Shown here piece after piece: positions 50,744 to 60,793 of a DNA stretch of 64,000 nucleotides. The translations under genes were made by a program, and so were the position numbers. Origin of the DNA: an uncultured Pelagibacteraceae bacterium (GTDB taxonomy: Bacteria > Pseudomonadota > Alphaproteobacteria > Pelagibacterales > Pelagibacteraceae); NCBI GenBank assembly GCA_902573755.1, contig CACGLD010000001.1:103241-167240 (forward strand), written 5' to 3'. A model generated the notes under the pieces. That model was not told the DNA's origin. It made no database searches and was given only the letters and a program-made list of their open reading frames with translations. The stretch's first letter is position 1; each line of letters opens with the position of its first letter.

Positions 50744-50757
50744 GTAACTTAAGTTAC
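50744..50757. repeat. 14-bp perfect palindrome
   Basis: GTAACTTAAGTTAC just 3' of the minus-strand stop at 50766. Confidence 0.6.
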
Positions 50758-50765
50758 TTCTTAAA

Positions 50766-51623
50766 TTATTTTTTATTTATTAATTCACTAATAAAATTTT
50801 CACCGTAACCATCATCAACAGCTTTTTGAAAATAATTTTTATTTACCTCTGCAACTTTTTCTGCTTCAGGAAAATCTTTTAACAAGTCTTGAATATAAGT
50901 TAAATCTTTTACAGAATTACTTGCCGTAAATTTAAATCCAGTAAAATCACCTTTTAAAAGATTGTCAAAAACTCTATTGAGTGCTGCAGAATTTCCAGAA
51001 CCAAGTTTTGCAACATCAAATACTTTTTTTAAATCTAAACCCAATTCTGTAGCACTTTTAGCCAAATGATTAACTAATGCAGCATTTCCAAGGGATAAAA
51101 AATTATTTAAAAGCTTAGATTTTGCCCCCATTCCAACAGTCCCAAAATGAAAATATTCTTTACAGAAAAAATTAAAGTATGGTTTAGCAATTTTAAAATT
51201 TTCATCTGACGCTCCAACAATTCCTCCCAATATACCTTCCTCTGCTTGAACAGGTCCTCCCATCACAGGACATTCAACATAATTAATATTTTTTACTTTG
51301 AATATTTTCTCAGTTTCCATTGAGCCAGTTTTATTGTGAGTAGTGATATCAATAATTAAAGTTTTACTATCTAAAATATCAGATATTTTTTCTGATATTG
51401 ATTTTGCTATAGGAGTGTTGGTAACACACATAAACATCGCATCTAAATTTTTACTAGAAAAGTCTTCAAAAGATTTTACTTCCTCAGCTCCATCGCTGAT
51501 AATTTTCTCAATTGGTTTTCTATTTTTATTAGCAATGACAAAAAGCTTATTTTTATGTTTTAAAATATTTTTAGCTATTCCATAGCCCATATACCCAACA
51601 CCAATAAAACCAATATTTTTCAT
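50766..51623 (-). CDS. NAD-binding 3-hydroxyisobutyrate dehydrogenase-family protein
   Basis: NIGFIGVGYMGYGIAKNIL, YVECPVMGGPVQAEEGILGGIVG, KLLNNFLSLG. Confidence 0.9.
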   Translation of the reverse strand: MKNIGFIGVGYMGYGIAKNILKHKNKLFVIANKNRKPIEKIISDGAEEVKSFEDFSSKNLDAMFMCVTNTPIAKSISEKISDILDSKTLIIDITTHNKTGSMETEKIFKVKNINYVECPVMGGPVQAEEGILGGIVGASDENFKIAKPYFNFFCKEYFHFGTVGMGAKSKLLNNFLSLGNAALVNHLAKSATELGLDLKKVFDVAKLGSGNSAALNRVFDNLLKGDFTGFKFTASNSVKDLTYIQDLLKDFPEAEKVAEVNKNYFQKAVDDGYGENFISELINKK

Positions 51624-51637
51624 TCAAACCTCACTAT

Positions 51638-52504
51638 TTAACTTTTCTTTTTACCTTCTGTTCTTATAAACATTATACCAAAAACAATAATTCCTATTAC
51701 ACCAACAATTTTATTATAATCAAACGGTACACCAAAAATTAAGAAATTAATAATTGTAGACCAAACTAATTGTGAGTATTGAAAATTAGTTACAAATGAC
51801 AAATTAGAAAGTTGTATTGCGTATATAATCAAAGAATGACTTACAAAACCTGCCACACCAAGAATTACTAAATAAAGCCAAAAGATATTTTTCTCTAATG
51901 GCACCCAATTAAAAAATATAAAAATACTAAAAATTATTGCACCTAAAATTGAAGTATAAAATATAGCAGCAAATGGATCGTTATCACCTGATACAACTTT
52001 AGTAAAAAATTGATAAAGAGCCCAGCAAATTGGAGGAACAATAGGGAATATTAAATCTAAACTAAATATTCTCATACTTGGACCTAACGAATAAACAATT
52101 GAACCAAAACTTAGCAGCATTAGAAATATACCCTTTGTACTTAAGATATCTTTTAGAAAGTATGCTGAAAGCAACGAGACGATTAAAGGCGCTGTGAAGA
52201 AAACAACATAAATATCTACCAAATCAAATTTCTGCAAAGAATAGAACATGAACGAGGTAGCAGTAACCATTAATATTGATCTAATTATTTGGACTTTAAA
52301 ATTTTTTTTTAAATTTACTTTTGGCTTAAAAATTAAAAAAAATATAATTAAAGATACCAAGTGAAAAAAAAACCTCCCCCAAATTGCTTGAGTAACCGGC
52401 ATTACTGTTCCAAGATATTTTGCTGTAGAGTCCATACAAACAAACATAAAAAAACCACCAGCGGCTAATAAAATTACATTAATTAAGGATGTTTGTTGAG
52501 GCAC
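51638..52504 (-). CDS. DMT (EamA) family transporter
   Basis: 288 aa, about ten TM segments. Confidence 0.88.
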   Translation of the reverse strand: MPQQTSLINVILLAAGGFFMFVCMDSTAKYLGTVMPVTQAIWGRFFFHLVSLIIFFLIFKPKVNLKKNFKVQIIRSILMVTATSFMFYSLQKFDLVDIYVVFFTAPLIVSLLSAYFLKDILSTKGIFLMLLSFGSIVYSLGPSMRIFSLDLIFPIVPPICWALYQFFTKVVSGDNDPFAAIFYTSILGAIIFSIFIFFNWVPLEKNIFWLYLVILGVAGFVSHSLIIYAIQLSNLSFVTNFQYSQLVWSTIINFLIFGVPFDYNKIVGVIGIIVFGIMFIRTEGKKKS

Positions 52505-52516
52505 AGGAGAAATTAA

Positions 52517-54022
52517 TTACATTACAACGCCAACTTGCCAAGGATTAAACTCCTCGTCACCGTAGCCGTTGATTTCACTTTTCGATTTATTTCCTGAAGC
52601 AGTATTTACAACTAATTCAAATATTTTTTGACCAACTTCTTCAACTTTTTCTTTTCCTTCAGCAATTGTGCCACAATTAATATCCATATCTTCTGACATT
52701 CTTTCAAACATCGCTGAGTTTGTTGAAAGTTTTAAACTTGGAACTGGTTTGCAACCAAAGCAAGACCCACGTCCTGTTGTAAAACAAATAATATTAGCAC
52801 CTGATGCAACTTGACCAGTTACAGATACAGGGTCATAACCAGGAGAATCCATAAAATTAAAACCTTTATTTTTTAAAGGTTCAGCATAATGCAATACATC
52901 TTGAAGGATTGAGTTTCCTCCTTTTGCAACAGCACCTAAGGATTTTTCTAATATAGTTGTAAGGCCACCTTTTTTATTTCCTGGCGCAGGATTGTTGTCC
53001 ATAGAACTATTATTAATTGAAGTATAATGTTTCCACCATTCAATTCTTTTTATAAGTTTATCAGCAGTCTCTTGTGAGCTTGCTCTATTAATTAATAAAT
53101 GTTCAGCTCCATAAATCTCTGGAGTTTCTGATAAAATTGAACTTCCACCTTTTTTAACCAAGAGATCTGCTGCAACTCCTAGTGCAGGATTTGCAGTTAT
53201 TCCTGAATATCCGTCCGACCCACCACATTGAAGAGCTAAAGTTAGATGACTTACTGGTTGTGAAGTTCTTTGAACATTATTAGCTTCTGAAAGCAAATTT
53301 TTAATTTGAGATAACACTTTTTCGACTATTTTTTTAGTTCCACCTTCATCTTGGATTGTTAGAAAATGAATTCGGTTATGTTTCTTTAAAGACTCATCAA
53401 ATAAACTAACTTGCGCACATTCACATCCTAAACCAATAACAAATACATGAGAAAAATTGGGATGATTTTTAAATCCATCTATAGTTCTTTGAAAAATTTG
53501 CATTCCTTCACTTTCAGTATTCATTCCACATCCTGTTGAGTGAGTAATTGGTACTATGCCATCAATGTTTGGGTAATCTTTTAAAATGTCAGAATATTTA
53601 ATCTTCTCAACTATCATTTTAGTGACAGTAGCTGAGCAATTTACTGTACTTACAATTCCAATGTAATTTCTAGTAGCAACCTGTCCATTATCTCTTAAAA
53701 TTCCATTAAAGAAGGTGTCTGCTTTTTCATCAATAACATGTTTTTTATCTGTAACTTTAAAATCTCTTTTAAATTCTCTAAATTCTAAATTATGAGAATG
53801 AACATGTTGTCCTGGTTTAATATCATCTAAAGCAAATCCAATAATTTGATCATATTTTATGATTGGATCACCTTTTTTAATAGTTTTTAAACAAACTTTG
53901 TGTCCAAAAGGGATTGGATCGATAGTACTGATCTCATGACCCTCAATTTTAGTTTTTTCTGGAATAATAAATTGGCTAACACCCACATTGTCATTCTTGT
54001 TTAAAACTATTAGATTATTCAT
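52517..54022 (-). CDS. Altronate/galactarate dehydratase (UxaA) family protein
   Basis: SAF N-terminal plus THSTGCGMNTESEG, LALQCGGSDGYSGITANPALG, GRGSCFGCKPVPSLK; start at MNNLIVLNK preferred to track start 54058. Confidence 0.9.
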   Translation of the reverse strand: MNNLIVLNKNDNVGVSQFIIPEKTKIEGHEISTIDPIPFGHKVCLKTIKKGDPIIKYDQIIGFALDDIKPGQHVHSHNLEFREFKRDFKVTDKKHVIDEKADTFFNGILRDNGQVATRNYIGIVSTVNCSATVTKMIVEKIKYSDILKDYPNIDGIVPITHSTGCGMNTESEGMQIFQRTIDGFKNHPNFSHVFVIGLGCECAQVSLFDESLKKHNRIHFLTIQDEGGTKKIVEKVLSQIKNLLSEANNVQRTSQPVSHLTLALQCGGSDGYSGITANPALGVAADLLVKKGGSSILSETPEIYGAEHLLINRASSQETADKLIKRIEWWKHYTSINNSSMDNNPAPGNKKGGLTTILEKSLGAVAKGGNSILQDVLHYAEPLKNKGFNFMDSPGYDPVSVTGQVASGANIICFTTGRGSCFGCKPVPSLKLSTNSAMFERMSEDMDINCGTIAEGKEKVEEVGQKIFELVVNTASGNKSKSEINGYGDEEFNPWQVGVVM

Positions 54023-54068
54023 AAATTTATTATATAACCAATAACTTAAACAAACCATTATATTAATT

Positions 54069-55853
54069 ATGCCTAAAAAAAGAAAAAAGAGTTTCCGAAG
54101 TCAACAATGGTTCAATAATCCAAAAAACCCTGACATGACGGCTTTATATCTAGAAAGGTATTTAAATTATGGTCTTACAAGAAAAGAATTACAATCTGGA
54201 AATCCAATTATAGGAATAGCACAATCTGGTAGTGATCTTTCTCCATGTAATAGGCATTTTATGTCTCTAAGCAAAAGAATTAAAGATGGAATTAGAAGAG
54301 CAGGTGGTATACCAATGGAATTTCCTACTCACCCAATTCAAGAAACTGGAAAAAGACCAACTGCAATGTTGGATAGAAATCTTTCTTATTTATCACTAGT
54401 TGAGGTTTTGTATGGATACCCTATTGATGGAGTTATACTAACAACAGGATGTGATAAAACTACGCCAGCAGCTTTGATGGCAGCTGCAACTGTAAACATT
54501 CCTGCAATAGTTTTATCAGGCGGTCCAATGTTAGATGGAGTTTACAAAGGAAAATTAGCTGGTTCAGGAATGGTAGTTTGGGAAGCAAGAAAAATGTTAG
54601 CCAAAGGAGAAATTAAATACGAAGAATTTATGGATATGGTTGCATCTTCCGCACCGAGTGCTGGACATTGCAATACAATGGGAACAGCTTCTTCAATGAA
54701 CTCTGTTGCTGAAGCGTTAGGTATGTCTTTACCAGGGGGCGCTGTTATTCCAGCTCCTTATAGAGAAAGAGAACAAATTTCTTATGAAACAGGAAAAAGA
54801 ATTGTTGGAATGGTTCATGAAGATTTAACTCCATCAAAAATTATGACACGTAAAGCATTTGAAAATGCAGTCGTTGTTGCAAGTGCAATTGGTGGATCTA
54901 GTAATTGTACTGCTCATCTAAGTGCTATTGCAAAACATATGGGAATTAAATTTGATCTTTCTGATTGGCAAAAACTTGGGCACAATATTCCTTTATTGGT
55001 AAATTGCCAACCTGCAGGTGAATACTTAATGGAAAGTTTTCATAGAGCTGGAGCAATACCTGCGGTAATGAAAGAATTAATTAAAAACAAAAAAATTCAT
55101 ACAAACATAAAGACAGTTACAGGAAAAACTGTAGGAGAAAATTTAAGAAAGAAAGTTGATGTAGATAACAAAGTAATTAAAACATTTAAGAACGCATTGA
55201 CTGAAAAAGCTGGTTTTTTAGTTATGAAAAGTAACTTTTTCTCATCTGCTATTATGAAAACATCAGTAATTAGTAAAGAATTTAGAGATCAATATTTATC
55301 AAATCCTAAACACCCAAATGTTTTTGAATGTAAAGCTATAGTTTTTGAAGGTCCTGAGGATTATCATAAAAGACTTAATGATAAGAAGTTAAAAATAGAC
55401 GAAAACTCTCTATTAATTATTAGAGGCTGCGGACCTGTTGGTTATCCTGGATCAGCCGAAGTAGTTAACATGCAACCACCAGATAGATTATTAAAAAAAG
55501 GAATAAGACATCTACCAACTTTGGGTGATGGAAGACAAAGTGGAACATCAGAAAGTCCATCAATTTTACATGTTTCACCAGAGTCTGCAGTAGGTGGAGA
55601 TCTTGGAATTGTTAAAACTTACGATAAAATAAAAATAGACTTAAATAAAAGAAGAGTTGATTTATTGATTTCTCAAGCTGAGTTTAAAAAACGAAGAAAA
55701 AATAAAAAAGTATTTAAACCAAATAATCAAACTCCTTGGCAGGAAATATTTAGAAATACTGTTGGTCAATTGGATGATGGTGCATGTATTAACTCTCGAG
55801 GTAAATATTTAGACGTATCACATACCAAAGGTTTACCAAGAGATTCTCACTAA
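54069..55853 (+). CDS. IlvD/Edd family dehydratase (sugar-acid / dihydroxy-acid dehydratase)
   Basis: 594 aa; LTTGCDKTTPAALMAAATVNIPAIVLSGGPM, AGHCNTMGTASSMNSVAEALGMSLPG. Confidence 0.93.
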   Translation: MPKKRKKSFRSQQWFNNPKNPDMTALYLERYLNYGLTRKELQSGNPIIGIAQSGSDLSPCNRHFMSLSKRIKDGIRRAGGIPMEFPTHPIQETGKRPTAMLDRNLSYLSLVEVLYGYPIDGVILTTGCDKTTPAALMAAATVNIPAIVLSGGPMLDGVYKGKLAGSGMVVWEARKMLAKGEIKYEEFMDMVASSAPSAGHCNTMGTASSMNSVAEALGMSLPGGAVIPAPYREREQISYETGKRIVGMVHEDLTPSKIMTRKAFENAVVVASAIGGSSNCTAHLSAIAKHMGIKFDLSDWQKLGHNIPLLVNCQPAGEYLMESFHRAGAIPAVMKELIKNKKIHTNIKTVTGKTVGENLRKKVDVDNKVIKTFKNALTEKAGFLVMKSNFFSSAIMKTSVISKEFRDQYLSNPKHPNVFECKAIVFEGPEDYHKRLNDKKLKIDENSLLIIRGCGPVGYPGSAEVVNMQPPDRLLKKGIRHLPTLGDGRQSGTSESPSILHVSPESAVGGDLGIVKTYDKIKIDLNKRRVDLLISQAEFKKRRKNKKVFKPNNQTPWQEIFRNTVGQLDDGACINSRGKYLDVSHTKGLPRDSH

Positions 55854-55854
55854 T

Positions 55855-56823
55855 ATGAAGCCGAAAATATTAGTTTCTAGAAAAATCTCAGATTTAGCAG
55901 AGGAAAAACTTCAAAAAGAATTTGAAGTAACTCTTAATCCAAAAGACGAACCTATTCCAGAAAGTGAATTAATTAAAATTGTTAATGATTATGATGGAAT
56001 GATATCAACAGGTTTTGATAAAATTGGTGAAAATTTTTTTAAAAATTTAAATGGCAAATTAAAAATTATAGCTCAGGTTGGTGTTGGCTATGATAATATT
56101 TCAATTAAATCTGCTGAAGAAAAAAAAATTAAAGTAACAAATACTCCAGATGTATTAAATGAGGCGGTAGCTGAAACTACAATACTTTTGATTTTAGCTG
56201 CATCTAGAAGAATTGGTGAAGCTTACAATTTAGTTAGAGCTGATGATTGGAAAAATCAAAAACCAGATTTAACTAAATTCATGATTGGAAATTCTGTTAC
56301 AGGTAAAACCTTAGGTATCATTGGCATGGGGCGTATCGGAAGAATGGCTGCAAAATGTGCTAAAGCTTTTGGAATGAAGATTATTTATTATAACAGAAAT
56401 AAATTATCTGATGATTTAGAGGATGGGGCTAAATATTTTTCTGATATTAAAACTATGCTACCAGAGTGTGACTTTGTAAGTATTCACACTCCCGCAACTG
56501 CTGAAACTAAACATATTCTTAATTCTTCTACAATTAGCTTGTTACCGAAACATGCTGTAGTTATAAATACTTCAAGAGGATCAACAATTGATGATGATGC
56601 TTTGATAGATGCATTAGAAAATAAAAAAATTTATGCAGCAGGTCTAGATGTTTTTAACAATGAACCAAATTTAGATAAAAGATATTTAAAATTAGATAAT
56701 TGTTTTGTTTTACCTCATATTGGAAGTGCAACACACGAGACAAGATTAGCCATGAGTATGATGGCTGTTGATAATATTTATTGTTTTTTCAATAAAAAAC
56801 CACTTATTTCAGAAGTAGTTTAG
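55855..56823 (+). CDS. D-isomer 2-hydroxyacid dehydrogenase (glyoxylate/hydroxypyruvate reductase-like)
   Basis: GKTLGIIGMGRIGRMAAKCAKAFGMKIIYYNR, VVINTSRGSTIDDDALIDAL. Confidence 0.93.
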   Translation: MKPKILVSRKISDLAEEKLQKEFEVTLNPKDEPIPESELIKIVNDYDGMISTGFDKIGENFFKNLNGKLKIIAQVGVGYDNISIKSAEEKKIKVTNTPDVLNEAVAETTILLILAASRRIGEAYNLVRADDWKNQKPDLTKFMIGNSVTGKTLGIIGMGRIGRMAAKCAKAFGMKIIYYNRNKLSDDLEDGAKYFSDIKTMLPECDFVSIHTPATAETKHILNSSTISLLPKHAVVINTSRGSTIDDDALIDALENKKIYAAGLDVFNNEPNLDKRYLKLDNCFVLPHIGSATHETRLAMSMMAVDNIYCFFNKKPLISEVV

Positions 56824-56948
56824 AACAACTATAAGTTGTCTGTTTAGAGAATATATATAATTTCTATATATAAAAGTTAAACGAAATTATTGATCTCAAA
56901 AACCATTTATGATTAACTTTCAAAAAAAACATAAACGAGAGGAAGATA

Positions 56949-57965
56949 ATGTTTAAACTTATATCTAAAACTATAGCAGCTGTAGCTATTGTTTCAGTTG
57001 CTTTATTTGGCTCTGCAAATGCAAAGACTTTAAAGATTGAAACACACTTTACTGCTAGTTCACCTAATGGTGAAGTTGCGGCTCAATTTGCTAAAAATGT
57101 AGAAATGTTTTCTGGCGGAAGCTTAAAAATAGAAATGTTCTACTCATCATCAGTAACAGGAAAATCTGCTGAGGTGTTTAACTCTGCACAAACTGGAATT
57201 ATCGATTGTGATATGACTGGTGCTGGTTACCAAACTGGTAAAAATGCAGCGTTCCAATTCGCAGGTGATGTAATGGGTGGATACGATAACCCTTATCAAC
57301 AATATGAATTCTTGAATTTCCCAGGAGCTCAAGAAGCTGTTGATGCACTTTACAACAAATATGGAATGACTTTAATTGGTTGGTGGATACCAGGACATGA
57401 GTCTCTAATTTCTAGCAAACCAATTCCAGATGTTGCATCTATCAAAGACTTTAAATTTAGATCACCTCCAGGAATGGAAAGTATGATCTTTACAGCATTA
57501 GGTGCTAAGCCAATAGTAATGGACTTTGGTGAAGTTCCAACTGCTTTACAAACTGGTCTAATCGATGGTGCTGACTATTCATCTTTAGCTACTAACTATG
57601 CAGGTGGACACTATGAGCAAAACAAATATGCTACATACCCAGGTTTCCACTCTATGCCAGCTGACCATTTAGCTTGTAATACAAAAGTATGGAAAAAGCT
57701 AAAACCTCATGAAAGAGGAGCGATGAAAGCAGGTATTGAGATTGCTGGTAGAACAATCACTAGCTTGGTTGAGAGAAAAAACGCAGAAGCAGTTAAAGCT
57801 TTAAAAGAAATGGGTGTTACACTTCATGACTGGTCTAGAGAAGATAGACTTAAGTTCAGAAATGCTGCACTTAATGCTTGGCAGGAATGGAAAAAGAAAT
57901 CTCCTGAAGCTGCTGCTCTTATAGATATACATACAGCTTATATGAAAGCTAACGGTATCCTATAA
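56949..57965 (+). CDS. TRAP transporter substrate-binding protein (DctP family)
   Basis: Signal peptide; FRSPPGMESMIFTALGAKPIVMDFGEVPTALQTGLIDGADYS. Confidence 0.94.
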   Translation: MFKLISKTIAAVAIVSVALFGSANAKTLKIETHFTASSPNGEVAAQFAKNVEMFSGGSLKIEMFYSSSVTGKSAEVFNSAQTGIIDCDMTGAGYQTGKNAAFQFAGDVMGGYDNPYQQYEFLNFPGAQEAVDALYNKYGMTLIGWWIPGHESLISSKPIPDVASIKDFKFRSPPGMESMIFTALGAKPIVMDFGEVPTALQTGLIDGADYSSLATNYAGGHYEQNKYATYPGFHSMPADHLACNTKVWKKLKPHERGAMKAGIEIAGRTITSLVERKNAEAVKALKEMGVTLHDWSREDRLKFRNAALNAWQEWKKKSPEAAALIDIHTAYMKANGIL

Positions 57966-57989
57966 ATTAAAAGCATATAATAAAATCTT

Positions 57990-58011
57990 GAAGGGCCTGA
58001 AAAGGCCCTTC
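57990..58011 (+). repeat. Stem-loop between TRAP binding-protein and small-permease genes
   Basis: GAAGGGCC-TGAAAA-GGCCCTTC. Confidence 0.8.
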
Positions 58012-58039
58012 TTATAAAATAAAAAGAATTTTTTAGCTT

Positions 58040-58609
58040 ATGCTTGATAAAGAATTACAAGAACAAAATGAAAAAGTTGCAAGTAAAGATGATTTTCCAA
58101 TAAATTGGATTGATAGAATTTCCTTATTTTTAAGCCACACAATCAAATATTTAATCCCGATAATAGTCCTTGTAATGATGTACGAAATTTTTATGAGGTA
58201 CGTTGTATTTAAACCAACTTTGTGGGCTAATGAACTATGCCTGTGGCTAGCTGGTGTTTGTTATTTGGTTGGTGGAATATATGCAACAAGGTTAAGAAGC
58301 CATATTAGAATAGTATTGTTATATGATTGGGTTAGTAGACCAACACAGAGAATTTTTGATCTAATAAGTACAATTATTATTGTTCTTTTTGCTGCAGCTG
58401 TAATTTATGGTGGTGTGGAAGATGCATACAGATCTTTTATAAATTGGGAGAGGTTTGCTACTTATTGGGATCCACCAATTCCTGCTACTATGAAGCCGCT
58501 TACGCTAATATGTGTATTTCTTATTGCTGTTCAATCAGTAAATAACTTAATAATTGATTGGAAAAATCCTAAAGAAAAACAATACGACCCTTCTAAAGAA
58601 TTAAAATAA
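58040..58609 (+). CDS. TRAP transporter small permease (DctQ family)
   Basis: 189 aa, four TM; MYEIFMRYVVFKPTLWANELCLWLAG. Confidence 0.92.
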   Translation: MLDKELQEQNEKVASKDDFPINWIDRISLFLSHTIKYLIPIIVLVMMYEIFMRYVVFKPTLWANELCLWLAGVCYLVGGIYATRLRSHIRIVLLYDWVSRPTQRIFDLISTIIIVLFAAAVIYGGVEDAYRSFINWERFATYWDPPIPATMKPLTLICVFLIAVQSVNNLIIDWKNPKEKQYDPSKELK

Positions 58610-58610
58610 A

Positions 58611-59927
58611 ATGGAAATAGGATCACTTTCGATAATACTTATAGTTGGATTATTATTGCTTATATCTATTGGTGTTCCAATGGGTTTTGCCTCAGGTTTT
58701 ATGGGGGCAGTACTTGTATTTTTATATATAGGTGAACACGCTTTAGGGATCTTACTTTCAAGATATTATTCTCTAGTTGTTACTTATTCTTTTTTGTCGG
58801 TGCCATTATTTATATTTATGGCCTCCTTGCTTGAACGCTCGAACATAGCTAGAGATTTATATGATGCCTTAAATGCGTGGCTAAGAAAAACTCGAGGTGG
58901 AGTAGGAGTGGTGACTGCCATCATGGCAACAATTATGGCTGCTATGAGTGGAATTATTGGAGGAGAAATAGTTTTATTAGGATTGATTGCACTGCCTCAA
59001 ATGTTGAGATTAAAATATGATCAAGATATGTCGATTGGTATTATCTGTGCATCAGGTTCATTAGGAACCATGATACCTCCTTCTATTGTTTTAATTATCT
59101 ATGGATTGACAACAGAAACTTCAATTACAATGTTATTTCAAGAAGCAATAGTTCCAGGTTTGATGATTTCAGGTTTGATAATTACTTACATTTTAATTAG
59201 AACAAGATTGCAGCCACATCTTGCACCATTAAGTGATGAGCCGCCATTAACTTTAAAAGAAAAAATTTCTTATCTACCAGGTCTTTTGCCACCAATTGGA
59301 ATAGTGATAATTGTTTTAGGTTCAATCTATTCAGGAATAACAGGTATTACAGAAGCTGCTGGTATGGGTGTTGTTGCTACATTAATTATAATTTTTGCTA
59401 GAAAAGAATTAACATGGTTTTTGTTTAAAGATGCATTAACCAGAACATTTAAAGCTTCAGGAACTATTTTAACAATTACTTTTGGTGCAACAGTTTTAGC
59501 GGGTGCTTATTCTCTTGCTGGTGGTCCAAAATATGTTGCAGAAACTATTTTGGCTTATGATTTAAAACCAATGTATTTAATCTTCATGATGCAGATAATG
59601 TTCTTAATAATGGGAGCATTTATGGATTGGGTTGGAATTGTATTGTTAGCAATGCCAGTATTTTTACCAATAGTTATAGCTCTTGGTTTTGATCCTATTT
59701 GGTTTGGAATATTATTTTGTGTAAATATGCAAGTTTCATTTTTAAGTCCACCTTTTGGACCCGCCGCTTTTTATTTAAAATCAGTTGCTCCACCACATAT
59801 CTCCTTAACAGATATATTTAGAGGTTTTGCTCCATTTATAGTAATACAATTAATAGTATTAGCATGTGTTATGTTCTTTCCTGAAGCAATGACGCAAAAC
59901 TTCCACGAGTTTAAACCGAAACCATGA
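58611..59927 (+). CDS. TRAP transporter large permease (DctM family)
   Basis: 438 aa; GVPMGFASGFMGAVLVF, CASGSLGTMIPPSIVLIIYG, MQVSFLSPPFGPAAFYLK. Confidence 0.95.
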   Translation: MEIGSLSIILIVGLLLLISIGVPMGFASGFMGAVLVFLYIGEHALGILLSRYYSLVVTYSFLSVPLFIFMASLLERSNIARDLYDALNAWLRKTRGGVGVVTAIMATIMAAMSGIIGGEIVLLGLIALPQMLRLKYDQDMSIGIICASGSLGTMIPPSIVLIIYGLTTETSITMLFQEAIVPGLMISGLIITYILIRTRLQPHLAPLSDEPPLTLKEKISYLPGLLPPIGIVIIVLGSIYSGITGITEAAGMGVVATLIIIFARKELTWFLFKDALTRTFKASGTILTITFGATVLAGAYSLAGGPKYVAETILAYDLKPMYLIFMMQIMFLIMGAFMDWVGIVLLAMPVFLPIVIALGFDPIWFGILFCVNMQVSFLSPPFGPAAFYLKSVAPPHISLTDIFRGFAPFIVIQLIVLACVMFFPEAMTQNFHEFKPKP

Positions 59928-60793
59928 TGAAAATAGGCTTTATTGGAACAGGTCTTATGGGCCTGCCAATGGCTAAAAATTTATTAAAATCAGATTTTAA
60001 ATTAAAAGTATTCAATCGTTCAATTAATAAAGCAGAACCTTTGAAAGAGTTTGGTGCTGAAATATCAAAAACATTAGGTGAAGTTGTAAAAGATAATGAC
60101 TTTATTATAACAATGTTAACAGATGATAGTGCTGTTGACGCAATAATGAATAATTCAGATTTGTTAGAGAATTTAAAATCTGGATCAACTGTTATTGATA
60201 TGAGTTCTGTTAAACCAACGACAGCAACAAAATATGGAAATAATCTAAAATCAAAAAATGTAAATTACTTAGACGCACCGGTTTCAGGAGGAACAATTGG
60301 AGCTGAAGAAGCTTCATTAGCCATAATGGTTGGAGGAGAACAAAGTGTTTTTGATAATTCTGTAAATATTTTAAAAGCAATGGGAAATCCAACTTTGGTA
60401 GGTCCTATTGGTAGTGGACAAGTTTCAAAGTTAGCAAATCAAATTGTAGTAGGAGTTACAATAGGAGCGGTTGCGGAGGCAATAACTTTATGTGAAAAAG
60501 CTGGAGCTGACCCAGTAAAATTAATTAAAGCTCTATCTGGAGGTTGGGCAGATAGTAAAATTTTACAAACTCATGGAAAAAGAATGATAGATAAAGATTT
60601 TACACCAAAAGGTAAAACATCTACCCATTTAAAAGACATGAATAACATTTTGGAGTGTGCAAATTCATATAATACACATTTACCTATTTCAAATTTAGTG
60701 AAAGAAATGTATAAAACCCTTGTCGATAATGGTCATGGAAACACTGATCATAGTTCACTTTATAATGAAATCGAAAGGATAAATAAAAAATGA
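59924..60793 (+). CDS. NAD(P)-dependent 2-hydroxy-3-oxopropionate / 3-hydroxyisobutyrate dehydrogenase-family protein
   Basis: KIGFIGTGLMGLPMAKNLL, YLDAPVSGGTIGAEEASLAIMVGG. Confidence 0.92.
   Translation: MMKIGFIGTGLMGLPMAKNLLKSDFKLKVFNRSINKAEPLKEFGAEISKTLGEVVKDNDFIITMLTDDSAVDAIMNNSDLLENLKSGSTVIDMSSVKPTTATKYGNNLKSKNVNYLDAPVSGGTIGAEEASLAIMVGGEQSVFDNSVNILKAMGNPTLVGPIGSGQVSKLANQIVVGVTIGAVAEAITLCEKAGADPVKLIKALSGGWADSKILQTHGKRMIDKDFTPKGKTSTHLKDMNNILECANSYNTHLPISNLVKEMYKTLVDNGHGNTDHSSLYNEIERINKK

Noticed and set aside
56825-56839. ACAACT-ATA-AGTTGT dyad upstream of the TRAP operon
   Set aside because: Only 6 AT-rich base pairs with a 3-nt loop; expected by chance in this composition.
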